Source of the DNA: Helicobacteraceae bacterium
GTDB taxonomy: Bacteria; Campylobacterota; Campylobacteria; Campylobacterales; Helicobacteraceae
Length of the DNA stretch: 42,882 nucleotides
NCBI GenBank assembly: GCA_900770765.1
Contig: CAAGLK010000064.1
Span: forward strand, 1-42,882
Reading direction: 5' to 3'
The notes beneath the pieces are model-generated. The model ran no database searches. It had not been told where the DNA came from and worked only from the letters and a program-made list of their open reading frames with translations. The stretch's first letter is position 1, and each line of letters opens with the position of its first letter. Shown here piece after piece: positions 24,245 to 32,174 of the stretch. Position numbers and translations under genes: made by a program.

Positions 24245-26284
24245 ATGAAAATAGTATTTTTATCTCACACGGATTCTAACCTCTTTAGATTCCGCCTCCC
24301 CGTTATGCTTGAACTGCTTAAAAATGGACATGAAGTAATTGCGCTAACGCCTAAGGGAGCGGACTTTGATAAATTCGCACCATTAGGGATTCAAGCTATA
24401 AGCTATAATATTAATCGCTCTTCGCTAAATCCACTCTCTTTTTTAAAAACGCTTAAAGAATTAGTTGGAATCTTAAAAGAATTAAGACCAGATATTTTAC
24501 ATAGCTTTATGCTAAAGCCAAATATTTTTGCCTCTTTTAGTGCGCCCTTTGCAAAGATTCCTTGCGTTATTAATAGCTTAACAGGGCTTGGGAGTTTTTA
24601 TATTGATACAAGCATTAAGGCTAGAATCCTAAAATTTATTATTGAATTTTTAAATTTTTTTGCATTTAAAATTGCTAAAAAAGTGCTTTTTCAAAATAGC
24701 GATGATTTAACGCTTTATGTAAAAAAAGGCTTAGTTTCTAAACAAAAGGCGGTTTTAATAAAGGGGTCTGGTATTGATGTGGAGTATTTTAAGCCTTTTT
24801 TAAAGAGTGAAAGAGAGGCTTTAAGAGAGCGTTATTTAAGCGAGTTTCAAAGGGATTTTAAGCTAGAGATTCCACAAAATAGCAAAATTATTTTAATGAT
24901 TGCAAGGGCGATTTTACATAAGGGCGTTTTAGAGTTTTATCAAGCGGCTAGAATCCTAGAAAAAGAGCATAAAGATTATATTTTTGTTTATGTAGGCGGT
25001 GTGGATTGTGGGAATATTTCGCCAATTAGTGAAGCATTTTTAAAAGGGCAAAAAAGCGTTTTATATTTAGGTGAGAGGAGTGATATTAAGGAGCTTTTAG
25101 GTGTGTGTGATGTGTTTGTGCTGCCAAGTTTTAGAGAAGGGATTCCACGCACACTTTTAGAAGCCTCAAGTATGGAAAAAGCCATTGTGGCGACAAATGC
25201 AGTTGGCTGCAAGGAAGTAGTAGAGCATAATAAAAATGGGCTTTTAGTGCCTTTGCAAGATTCTAAGGCTTTAGCGGAATCCATTATTAAGCTATGTGAA
25301 AATGATAATTTAAGAGAAGAATTTGGCAAAAATGGGCGTGAAAAGATGATTAAGGAATTTAGCACAAAAGCGGTGGTTAAGGAATATTTAGAGCTTTATG
25401 GAGAAGCTACGGATTCCGCCTTTAGTAGCACTTGTTCTTTATTTGTCAATGCGAGAAGCGAAGCGACAAGGCAATCCACAATTTTAGATTTGCAAGTGTG
25501 GGCGAATCGCTATCGCGAAGCGCGCCACGAAAATTCTACGAATTTTCTCGCAATGACAAAAAGAGTAAAATCCACTGCACAATCGTTGCAAACGCCATTT
25601 GTTCCGTCATTGCGAGACTTTGAAAAAGCCGAAGCAATCCACAATAAAAAAATAAGGGAAAATAAAAATATAGGTATTTATCAACGCTTTTTTAAGCCTT
25701 GTTTTGACTTTAGCTTAAGCCTTGTTTTGCTGCTTTTATTTTCTCCTATTATTTTAATTATTTCAATTTTGATTTATTTTAAAATGGGTAAGCCGATATT
25801 TTTCACACAAGAGAGACCAGGTAAAAATGGCAAGATTTTTAAAATCTATAAATTTAGAACAATGCAAGAGCTAAGGGATGAAAATGGCGAACTTCTGCCA
25901 GATTCCGCACGATTAAAGGGATTTGGCAAAGCATTAAGAAAAACTAGCCTAGATGAATTGCCACAGCTTTTTAATGTGCTAAGGGGTGAAATGAGCTTTA
26001 TAGGACCGCGTCCGCTTTTAGTAGAATATTTACCGCTTTATTCAAAGATACAAGCAAGGCGGCATGAAGTAAAGCCCGGAATCACAGGTTGGGCGCAAGT
26101 AAATGGCAGAAATGCGATTTCTTGGGAGGATAAATTTAGGCTAGATGTGTGGTATGTGGATAATATAGGTTTTTTACTAGATTTAAAAATTTTCTTTTTA
26201 ACCTTTTATAAAGTGATAAGAAAAAAGGATATTAACTCTAACACAAGCGTTACGATGGAGAAGTTTAGGGGAAGTTGTGGTTGA
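24245..26284 (+). CDS. fusion of PglA-like glycosyltransferase and PglC-like phosphoglycosyltransferase with a repeat-coded linker
   Basis: Residues 1 to about 388 are a GT4 glycosyltransferase like C. jejuni PglA (FLSHTDSNLFRFRLPV, GLGSFYID, MIARAILHKGVLEFY, EX7E motif EGIPRTLLE). Residues from about 476 to 679 are a monotopic phosphoglycosyltransferase like PglC (FDFSLSLVLLLLFSP, IYKFRTM, DE dyad in SLDELPQLFNVL, FIGPRPLLVEYLPLY, PGITGWAQVNGRNAISW). In the known pathway PglC puts bacillosamine-type phosphosugar on undecaprenyl phosphate and PglA adds the next sugar. Here the two are one protein. The linker (about 389-475) is translated from the dispersed repeat. There is no ATG, GTG or TTG for a separate pglC near its natural start. 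The frame is open with no frameshift. Confidence 0.88.
   Translation: MKIVFLSHTDSNLFRFRLPVMLELLKNGHEVIALTPKGADFDKFAPLGIQAISYNINRSSLNPLSFLKTLKELVGILKELRPDILHSFMLKPNIFASFSAPFAKIPCVINSLTGLGSFYIDTSIKARILKFIIEFLNFFAFKIAKKVLFQNSDDLTLYVKKGLVSKQKAVLIKGSGIDVEYFKPFLKSEREALRERYLSEFQRDFKLEIPQNSKIILMIARAILHKGVLEFYQAARILEKEHKDYIFVYVGGVDCGNISPISEAFLKGQKSVLYLGERSDIKELLGVCDVFVLPSFREGIPRTLLEASSMEKAIVATNAVGCKEVVEHNKNGLLVPLQDSKALAESIIKLCENDNLREEFGKNGREKMIKEFSTKAVVKEYLELYGEATDSAFSSTCSLFVNARSEATRQSTILDLQVWANRYREARHENSTNFLAMTKRVKSTAQSLQTPFVPSLRDFEKAEAIHNKKIRENKNIGIYQRFFKPCFDFSLSLVLLLLFSPIILIISILIYFKMGKPIFFTQERPGKNGKIFKIYKFRTMQELRDENGELLPDSARLKGFGKALRKTSLDELPQLFNVLRGEMSFIGPRPLLVEYLPLYSKIQARRHEVKPGITGWAQVNGRNAISWEDKFRLDVWYVDNIGFLLDLKIFFLTFYKVIRKKDINSNTSVTMEKFRGSCG
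25444..25641 (+). repeat. dispersed palindromic repeat inside a coding sequence
   Basis: A 115-bp unit (25444-25558) has the inverted ends TGTCAATGCGAG and CTCGCAATGACA. A half unit starting with GTCATTGCGAG follows at 25606-25641. Both are in frame within the pglA-pglC fusion. Positions 25485-25528 are identical over 44 bp to 26342-26385. Confidence 0.88.
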
Positions 26285-26300
26285 GATGCGTGTGGGTTCC

Positions 26301-26550
26301 GTCATTGCGAGAGAGCAAAGCGACCGAAGCAATCCACATTGTAGATTTGCAAGTGTGGGCGAATCGCTATCGCGAAGCGCGCCACGCCTTGACTGCGTCA
26401 AGTCTCGCAATGACAAAAGATGGGTAAGGACTGCGTAAATTACAATGATAAAAATGGTAAGGATTGTGTCAAGTCTTGCGATGACTGCTTAGAGGTCGCA
26501 ATACTGCCGCTTCTGTCATTGCGAGGGAGCAAAGCGACCGAAGCAATCTA
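26301..26550. repeat. dispersed palindromic repeats downstream of the fusion gene
   Basis: A 115-bp unit (26301-26415) starts with GTCATTGCGAG and ends with CTCGCAATGACA. A decayed unit lies at about 26430-26490 and a half unit at 26516-26550. Together with the tRNA-Glu gene this accounts for 26285-26774; I see no protein gene in it. Minus-strand frames here are translated repeat. Confidence 0.85.
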
Positions 26551-26599
26551 ACGCTTTAATGTTTATTAATATTAAAAAGAAGTGTGTAAATGTAGCTTT

Positions 26600-26675
26600 T
26601 GGCGACCCTTGGAAGATTTGAACTTCCGTTTATGCCGTGAAAGAGCATTATCCTTGGCCACTAGATGAAAGGGTC
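26600..26675 (-). tRNA. tRNA-Glu (anticodon TTC)
   Basis: A 76-nt cloverleaf with acceptor GACCCTT/AAGGGTC, discriminator G and encoded CCA. The anticodon loop CTTTCAC gives TTC, and the T-loop is TTCAAAT. The D-arm CATCTAGTGGCCAAGGATA is typical of tRNA-Glu. Confidence 0.96.
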
Positions 26676-26681
26676 GGCACA

Positions 26682-26692
26682 ATTTTAGCATA
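26682..26692 (-). promoter_or_regulatory. predicted -10 of tRNA-Glu
   Basis: On the minus strand TATGCTAAAAT (-10 TAAAAT, 26687-26682) lies 6 nt before the tRNA 5' end. It is the same string as in the rpsO promoter. Transcription would begin at or very near the first base of the tRNA. Confidence 0.5.
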
Positions 26693-26722
26693 AAATACTA
26701 AAAACAATAAATTTTATTTTTT

Positions 26723-26764
26723 AGGATTCCAACTATAAAATAATTTTATAAAAGCTAGAATCCT
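26723..26764 (-). terminator. hairpin downstream of hydE
   Basis: AGGATTC (26723-26729) pairs with GAATCCT (26758-26764), and the inner part is an AT palindrome (TATAAAATAATTTTATA). No U tract follows on the minus strand, so termination is only a possibility. Confidence 0.35.
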
Positions 26765-26774
26765 TACGAATCAT

Positions 26775-28418
26775 TTAGGATTCTAACTCTATAGCACTAG
26801 GCACATAAACTTCTATATTTTTTGGTAAATAATGTAAAAATTGATTTAAGAATTGTTTATTTAAAAATGCGCTTCCTGCGATAATTACACTGCTTGTTTG
26901 ATAATTTTCCTCCATATCTCTAATAAAATTTGCAAAAAATTCCGCCATAGAATCTAAGATTCCAAAGCATAAAAGTGAAGTTTCCACTCCAGCAAGTCTA
27001 AAGCTCATAATTGAACGAAGTGTTTGCTCTGTGTTTAGATATATCACGCCACTCTCGCTTCTCTCTAGTTTAAAATCTATTCTAGGACCCTTTTTCCCCA
27101 TAAAATTTGCCGCTTCTTCTAAAATACATTTTGCTAAATGCTCTAAATTTTCTCCCTTAAAATCTAGTAAGATTCCAGCTAAGCCTAGTAAGTCTAGTAA
27201 ATTATTAGAATCTTTAGAATCTTGTTTTATCGTTTTTATTTTATCTATGCAGTCGCTAAATTCATTTGTGAAATTTTTTAAAAGGCTTTTTGTCGTGTTA
27301 TCTTTAATGCTTAGAATCTCTAAAAATTCTGCTAAATTTGCATTAAAGCAAAATTCTAGCGGAATCTTAAAGCTATTATCAAAATATACTAAAACTTTGC
27401 TATCTTGTAGCCCTAGATAAAGCGCACTCGTGCGAGTTAAATTGTTTTTAGCAATAGTATTTTTAAAGGCTTTTAGCGGTGTAAAATCTTGCGTAAAATT
27501 ATGCGGGATAATTAAGCCACTCTCACTTACGCTTATAAAAAGTGGCTTTGCGCTGGATTCCACAAAAGCACAGATTCCGCTATTTATTTTAGACTCTAGT
27601 GGGATTAAATACAGCCCTTGTGATTCTAAGAATTTAGAAAGCAAGGTTAAATAAGGCATAAAAGGTAAAATAACTTTACAATGCGCTTTAAAATGCTCTT
27701 TAAAAATACTTTTTGCACTTAGTGAAAGAATCGGCTCTTCTAGTGTAGCAAGGGCTTCTAGCTCGTAGGATTCCACCTTAAAAAGCACTTTAGCGCACTC
27801 TAAATCAAAAGGCATAAAAAAATGCATCTTTTGTAGAATCTCATTTTTTAAAGGCTTACTTTCATCAAATAAAATAGCTTTAAATTTGCCAAGGCTTGTT
27901 TTTAAAAATACTTGCTCTTTTGCTTTTAATTGTGTAGCGATATTTTCTAATGCTTTTTTTAAGGATTCTTTGGAATCTAGCTTTATTTTTTTACCATTGT
28001 CTAAAAGCGTGATTTTATCTTGCCTATAGTCTAAAAACTCGCCCCATAAATTACAAAATTCGCTAGAATCTTTATTTAAAATCTCTTGTAATTCAAGCGG
28101 TGTTAAAAAGCCGCTTTTAGATTCTAGCTTTAAATCAATTATATTTTTATCGCTAAAAGATTCTAATAAAATAAGCTCCCTAAAGGCGATGTTTAATGAA
28201 AGTGGAATCTTATTTTGCAAAATCTGGCTTAAATTTAAAATGCTATCTTTATCGCCTTTTACTTCGCATATAAAGCCATTTTCTAAAGATACAATTTGAG
28301 ATTCTAAGCCTTGTCTTTGCGTGGAATCTTTTAAGATTTTTAAAAAAAATTCTTGCGTTAAATGCGCGTTAAAATCATTTATTTTTTCAAATACAAATCC
28401 AGCGATAATTTCTTGCAT
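26775..28418 (-). CDS. hydE: HydE-like hydrogenase expression/formation protein
   Basis: The protein has 547 aa, soluble. Its C-terminal third resembles the Kae1/HypF-type ASKHA domain: AGILLDF, LAKCILEEAANFMGKKGPRIDFKL, and VIIAGSAFLNKQFLN, which parallels the HypF VVLSGGVFQN pattern. The N-terminal part is divergent and has no acylphosphatase or zinc motif. Size, position directly after a hydrogenase maturation protease gene and the ATG overlapping the hydD stop (TAATG) match H. pylori HydE, which I recall as being needed for hydrogenase activity. The biochemical role is not known. The structural hydABC genes are not in the window. Confidence 0.75.
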   Translation of the reverse strand: MQEIIAGFVFEKINDFNAHLTQEFFLKILKDSTQRQGLESQIVSLENGFICEVKGDKDSILNLSQILQNKIPLSLNIAFRELILLESFSDKNIIDLKLESKSGFLTPLELQEILNKDSSEFCNLWGEFLDYRQDKITLLDNGKKIKLDSKESLKKALENIATQLKAKEQVFLKTSLGKFKAILFDESKPLKNEILQKMHFFMPFDLECAKVLFKVESYELEALATLEEPILSLSAKSIFKEHFKAHCKVILPFMPYLTLLSKFLESQGLYLIPLESKINSGICAFVESSAKPLFISVSESGLIIPHNFTQDFTPLKAFKNTIAKNNLTRTSALYLGLQDSKVLVYFDNSFKIPLEFCFNANLAEFLEILSIKDNTTKSLLKNFTNEFSDCIDKIKTIKQDSKDSNNLLDLLGLAGILLDFKGENLEHLAKCILEEAANFMGKKGPRIDFKLERSESGVIYLNTEQTLRSIMSFRLAGVETSLLCFGILDSMAEFFANFIRDMEENYQTSSVIIAGSAFLNKQFLNQFLHYLPKNIEVYVPSAIELES

Positions 28419-28954
28419 TAAAATCCCCTATAAGATAGCTTTGCGATTTCTTGCAAATTTTGATTATTTTTTAAAGTGGCACAAACGCCTAGCGATTCTA
28501 GGTATTGTATCGCTGTTTTTTCCATAATTTCTGCTCCTTTTAGCACTTCTTGCGTTAGATTAAAAGTAGGATTCTCGCCGATAATATAGGGCTTAATTCC
28601 TAAAATTTTAGTAGGTGGTAAATCGCCTAGCATTTTAATCATTTGCAGAGTTTGAAGCATCTCCACTTCATGCGCACTTCCAGCCCAAGTAATGCAAGGT
28701 GGAATCTCATTAAAGTCAAAAAAATAAACCTCGCCGATTTTTGCGTCTTTAGAATCCACAGAGTCTATAATAAGCACAGAATCATATTCACAAATAATAG
28801 GTATTAAATGCTGTGCCATCGTCCCACCATCTATAATTTCTACGCTATGCTCTCCGCTAAAGCTATAATTTAATTTTAAGAGATTTGCTAAATGCACTCC
28901 AATGCCCTCATCGCCAAATAAAATATTGCCAATTCCAAGAATTAATATTTTCAT
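28418..28954 (-). CDS. hydD: Ni-Fe hydrogenase maturation endopeptidase (HyaD/HybD family)
   Basis: This protease removes the C-terminal tail of the hydrogenase large subunit after nickel insertion. GIGNILFGDEGIGVH gives E16, IIDSVD gives D64, and GSAHE gives H95, matching the three nickel-sensing residues of HybD (E16, D62, H93). The 178-aa length is usual. It is followed by hydE with a one-base overlap and preceded by pdxJ after one base, so the three form one transcript. Confidence 0.9.
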   Translation of the reverse strand: MKILILGIGNILFGDEGIGVHLANLLKLNYSFSGEHSVEIIDGGTMAQHLIPIICEYDSVLIIDSVDSKDAKIGEVYFFDFNEIPPCITWAGSAHEVEMLQTLQMIKMLGDLPPTKILGIKPYIIGENPTFNLTQEVLKGAEIMEKTAIQYLESLGVCATLKNNQNLQEIAKLSYRGF

Positions 28955-28955
28955 T

Positions 28956-29738
28956 TTATCCCTTTATAAGCTGCACCATTTCTTTAATAGCGGATTCTAA
29001 CCCTACAAAAATGGAGCGTGCGATTATGCTTTGACCGATATTTAGCTCTTTTATTTCTTGTATTTGTAAAATAGGCTTTAAGTTAATATAATTTAGCCCA
29101 TGTCCAGCGGCTACTTCTAACCCTAAGGATTCCGCCTTTTTTGCGCCTATTTCTAAAGAGACGATGGAATCTTGTAGCATTTTTTTTAACTTACATCGTG
29201 GCAAGGCTAGAGCTGGAATCCTATGCTGTGTGTGGGGAAGATTTGTATAAAGCATTAAATGAATATTTGCATAAGAGCCTGTGTGAAACTCTATCATATT
29301 TGCCCCTGCTTCCTTAGCGGCTTGTATTTGCTTAGAATCTGGGTCTATAAATAAGGATACTTCAACGCCATTTTTATTAAACTCTTTTGTAATGCTAGAG
29401 ATTCTATTAAAATTTTTAAGTACATCTAATCCGCCCTCTGTGGTAACTTCCTCTCTATTTTCTGGCACAAGTGTAATGCGATGTGGCATTAAGGTTAGCA
29501 AATAATTAGTTATTTCTGCATTTATAGAGCATTCCACATTAATAGGCAAAAATGAGTTTTCAACGATTCTTTTAATATCGCTATCGTGCATGTGGCGGCG
29601 GTCCTCTCGTAAATGCACGGTGATTTGCTCCGCGCCTGCCCTCTTTGCTATAAATACCGCTTCTAGTGGGTCTGGGTCGTTTATCTTCCTAGCTTCTCTT
29701 AGCGTTGCTATGTGGTCTATATTTACACCAAGCAGCAT
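28956..29738 (-). CDS. pdxJ: pyridoxine 5'-phosphate synthase
   Basis: PdxJ condenses deoxyxylulose 5-phosphate with 3-amino-1-hydroxyacetone phosphate to form PNP, the B6 vitamer. The N-terminal GVNIDHIATLREAR, VHLREDRRHM (catalytic His region), the substrate Glu segment IEFHTGSYA and AAGHGLNY are diagnostic. The 260 aa match the family. AAAGGAATTTT precedes the ATG. No pdxA is adjacent; instead the hydrogenase maturation genes follow. Confidence 0.97.
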   Translation of the reverse strand: MLLGVNIDHIATLREARKINDPDPLEAVFIAKRAGAEQITVHLREDRRHMHDSDIKRIVENSFLPINVECSINAEITNYLLTLMPHRITLVPENREEVTTEGGLDVLKNFNRISSITKEFNKNGVEVSLFIDPDSKQIQAAKEAGANMIEFHTGSYANIHLMLYTNLPHTQHRIPALALPRCKLKKMLQDSIVSLEIGAKKAESLGLEVAAGHGLNYINLKPILQIQEIKELNIGQSIIARSIFVGLESAIKEMVQLIKG

Positions 29739-29818
29739 AAAATTCCTTTAACTTAAGTTTATTAAAAGTTTGGATTCTAGCTAAAATTACTTTAAAATAC
29801 GAAAATAAAGGAGCTTTT

Positions 29819-30652
29819 ATGATAATGATTTTTGATTGTGAAACGATTTTAGATATTGATTTAATTAAGGCTGGCTTTAAGCAAGAGTTTTTAGAAAAAG
29901 GCTTAGAGTTAGAATCCTTAAGCGAGTTAGAGATTTCACAATATGCACTAGAGATTCAAAAAGAGCTTAGTGGTAGTGCGTTTTTGCCCGTGTGCTATCA
30001 TTGTGTAGTAAGCATTGCGGCGGTAATTTGTGATGAGTTTGGTAATTTTATAAAAGTGGGGAATTTTAAAAGCAGTGGGGATTGTAAAGAAGAGAGGGAA
30101 AAATCACTTCTGCAAGATTTTTTTAAATTTTTTAATCAAAAGCAGCCGAAATTAGTAAGCTATAATGGAAGAGGCTTTGATATCCCTATGCTTTTACTTA
30201 GAGCTATGAAACATAGATTAAATGCTGTGGCATATTTTGAGGATAATAATCCGCAGTTTAATAAGAATAAGTGGGAGAATTATAGGCAGCGATATAGCGA
30301 GAGATTCCACACTGATTTATTGGATTCTTTAAGTAACTTTGGTGCGGTAAGGGGGCTAAAGCTAGATATATTGGCAAATTTAGTAGGCTTTCCTGGTAAA
30401 TATGATACAAGTGGTGATATGGTATTGGAGCTATATTATAAAAATGAATTAGAAAAAATTAATGAATATTGTCAAAGCGATGTGTTAAATACTTATGGCT
30501 TGTATTTAAATTATGAATTATTAAGAGGCAATTTGACAAAAGATGATTATTATAAAATCTTAGAAAATTGGCGAGATTTGCTACCACAAGAGGCAGAGTA
30601 TTATCAAGTGTTTTATGATAAGATTACTAATTTATTAGAGAGTAGGGGATAA
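29819..30652 (+). CDS. predicted 3'-5' exonuclease of the PolB exonuclease type (DEDDy)
   Basis: The 277-aa protein holds the three exonuclease motifs: IFDCETILD (Asp-x-Glu), LVSYNGRGFDIPML and YCQSDVLNTYGLYL, where YxxxD marks the DEDDy group. It is a stand-alone exonuclease domain with no polymerase. This family (similar to the PolB-associated exonuclease) is common in proteobacteria with no settled function; repair or processing of DNA ends is likely. AAAGGAGCTTTT precedes the ATG. It heads the 29.8-37.5 kb + strand gene series. Confidence 0.85.
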   Translation: MIMIFDCETILDIDLIKAGFKQEFLEKGLELESLSELEISQYALEIQKELSGSAFLPVCYHCVVSIAAVICDEFGNFIKVGNFKSSGDCKEEREKSLLQDFFKFFNQKQPKLVSYNGRGFDIPMLLLRAMKHRLNAVAYFEDNNPQFNKNKWENYRQRYSERFHTDLLDSLSNFGAVRGLKLDILANLVGFPGKYDTSGDMVLELYYKNELEKINEYCQSDVLNTYGLYLNYELLRGNLTKDDYYKILENWRDLLPQEAEYYQVFYDKITNLLESRG

Positions 30653-30653
30653 A

Positions 30654-31556
30654 ATGCTATCAAAAGAAATTTCACAATTTAGCGAAATGCGATATGAAAT
30701 AAGGGCGTATTTGTGTTTTTTGCTGCAGAGAAATATTAAAAACAATTTGCCACATATTGAGCTTAATAAAATTATAGATGGATTAAAGAAAATTGAAAGC
30801 GAAGTTGGAATCTTTGAGCTTTTATATGTTTTGGATTCTAGCGGTAATTTAGCATTAGATGGAATCTCTAAGGATTCTAGCTTAGAGTGTAAAAAGGGGA
30901 GTAATTATAATGATAGAGCCTATTTTTATAGAGCCATTAAAGAGAAAAAGTGTATTTTAACCGACCCTTACCCATCTGTTTCTAGTGGCAATTTAGTAGT
31001 AACCGTGTCTTATCCACTTTATAATAATAAAGGTAAGCTAATGTATGTAGTGTGTATGGATGTGCCGCTAAATCGCACTGCAGAGCTTATTAAACCTATG
31101 CCGCTATTTGGAATCTTTTCTAACTTTGGCAAAAGTGTTTATTTTATTATGTCTTTTGCTCTATTTTTAGTAAGTGCGCTTTTACTTGTAAAGGGCGGAA
31201 TTAGTATGTGGGAAGCACTTGGGCGATTTAATAGCTTAGATATTAAAGATGTTTTTGAAGCGACTATTTTAATTACGCTATCTTTGGCTATTTTTGATTT
31301 AGTAAGAGCGATTTTTGAAGAAGAAGTGCTTGGGCGGCAAAAGGGAGATTCTAAAATGGTGCATAAAACTATGACGCGCTTTTTAGGCTCTATTGTTATA
31401 GCTTTAGCCATTGAGGCACTTATGCTTGTGTTTAAATTTACTATTATTGAACCAGAAAAATTAATTTATGCTGTGTATTTAATCGGTGCGGTAACTTGCC
31501 TATTAATTGGACTAGGGGCGTATATGAAATTTACTTCTAAACTTAAAAGAGATTAA
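30654..31556 (+). CDS. membrane protein with N-terminal PDC/Cache-like sensor domain
   Basis: The first 145 residues look like a PDC/Cache sensor fold (ELLYVLDSSGNLALDG, YNDRAYFYRAIKEKKCILTDPYPS, LVVTVSYPLYNNKGKLMYVVCMDVPL). Four hydrophobic helices follow at about 162-180, 205-225, 243-262 and 270-292. There is no signal peptide or membrane helix before the sensor, so the sensor would be on the cytoplasmic side unless exported unusually. No kinase, GGDEF or MCP output domain is present. Output and ligand are unknown. It is packed between the exonuclease gene (1-nt gap) and hisH (0-nt gap). Confidence 0.65.
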   Translation: MLSKEISQFSEMRYEIRAYLCFLLQRNIKNNLPHIELNKIIDGLKKIESEVGIFELLYVLDSSGNLALDGISKDSSLECKKGSNYNDRAYFYRAIKEKKCILTDPYPSVSSGNLVVTVSYPLYNNKGKLMYVVCMDVPLNRTAELIKPMPLFGIFSNFGKSVYFIMSFALFLVSALLLVKGGISMWEALGRFNSLDIKDVFEATILITLSLAIFDLVRAIFEEEVLGRQKGDSKMVHKTMTRFLGSIVIALAIEALMLVFKFTIIEPEKLIYAVYLIGAVTCLLIGLGAYMKFTSKLKRD

Positions 31557-32165
31557 ATGATAGGCATTGTTAATTATAATATAGGCAATCTTGCAAGTGT
31601 GAAAAATGCAATTATTAAAGCTGGTGGAATCGCTAGCGTTGAAAGCGATGCGGATAAATTAAAAAATTATGATAGGTTAATTTTGCCTGGTGTGGGGGCA
31701 TTTGGCGATGCTATGAAGCATTTAAAGACAAGTGGGATGGAAGAGGCTATTTTAGAATTTGCAAAAAGTGGGAAGCCACTGCTTGGAATCTGCCTTGGAA
31801 TGCAGCTATTATTTGAAAAAAGCTATGAGTTTGGTGAGCATTGTGGGCTTGGGCTATTAAGTGGTGAGGTTGTAAAATTTAAAGAAAGCGATTTAAAAAA
31901 GGGTGATAAGATTCCACATATGGGCTGGAATCTAGTAGAAAAATGCAAAGAGTCTCCGCTTTTTAAGGGTGTAGAGTCGCCTATGTTTTTATATTTCGTG
32001 CATAGCTTTTGTGTGCGTAATTTACAAAATGCAATTGGCGTTAGCTGCTATGGCATAAAATTTGCTTCTATGGTGCAAAAAGATAATATATTTGGAATCC
32101 AGCCCCATCCAGAAAAATCGCATAATATAGGGCTAAAAATCTTAGAGAATTTTATAAATTTATAA
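31557..32165 (+). CDS. hisH: imidazole glycerol phosphate synthase, glutaminase subunit
   Basis: HisH makes ammonia from glutamine for HisF in histidine and AICAR formation. The class I amidotransferase triad is visible: C79 in GICLGMQ, H184 and E186 in QPHPEK. The oxyanion segment LPGVGAFG is at about 43-50. The 202-aa length is normal. It starts directly after the PDC-protein stop and precedes hisA by 9 nt. hisF is not in the window. Confidence 0.97.
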   Translation: MIGIVNYNIGNLASVKNAIIKAGGIASVESDADKLKNYDRLILPGVGAFGDAMKHLKTSGMEEAILEFAKSGKPLLGICLGMQLLFEKSYEFGEHCGLGLLSGEVVKFKESDLKKGDKIPHMGWNLVEKCKESPLFKGVESPMFLYFVHSFCVRNLQNAIGVSCYGIKFASMVQKDNIFGIQPHPEKSHNIGLKILENFINL

Positions 32166-32174
32166 AGGAAAAAT

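Noticed and set aside
24245..26284. Fusion gene as a frameshifted or misassembled pair of genes
   Set aside because: The frame is open from end to end, including the repeat-coded linker, and both domains are complete; raw reads would still be the final check.
26198..26416. 72-aa minus-strand open frame after the fusion gene
   Set aside because: It runs through the repeat unit and the antisense 3' end of the fusion gene; repeat artefact.
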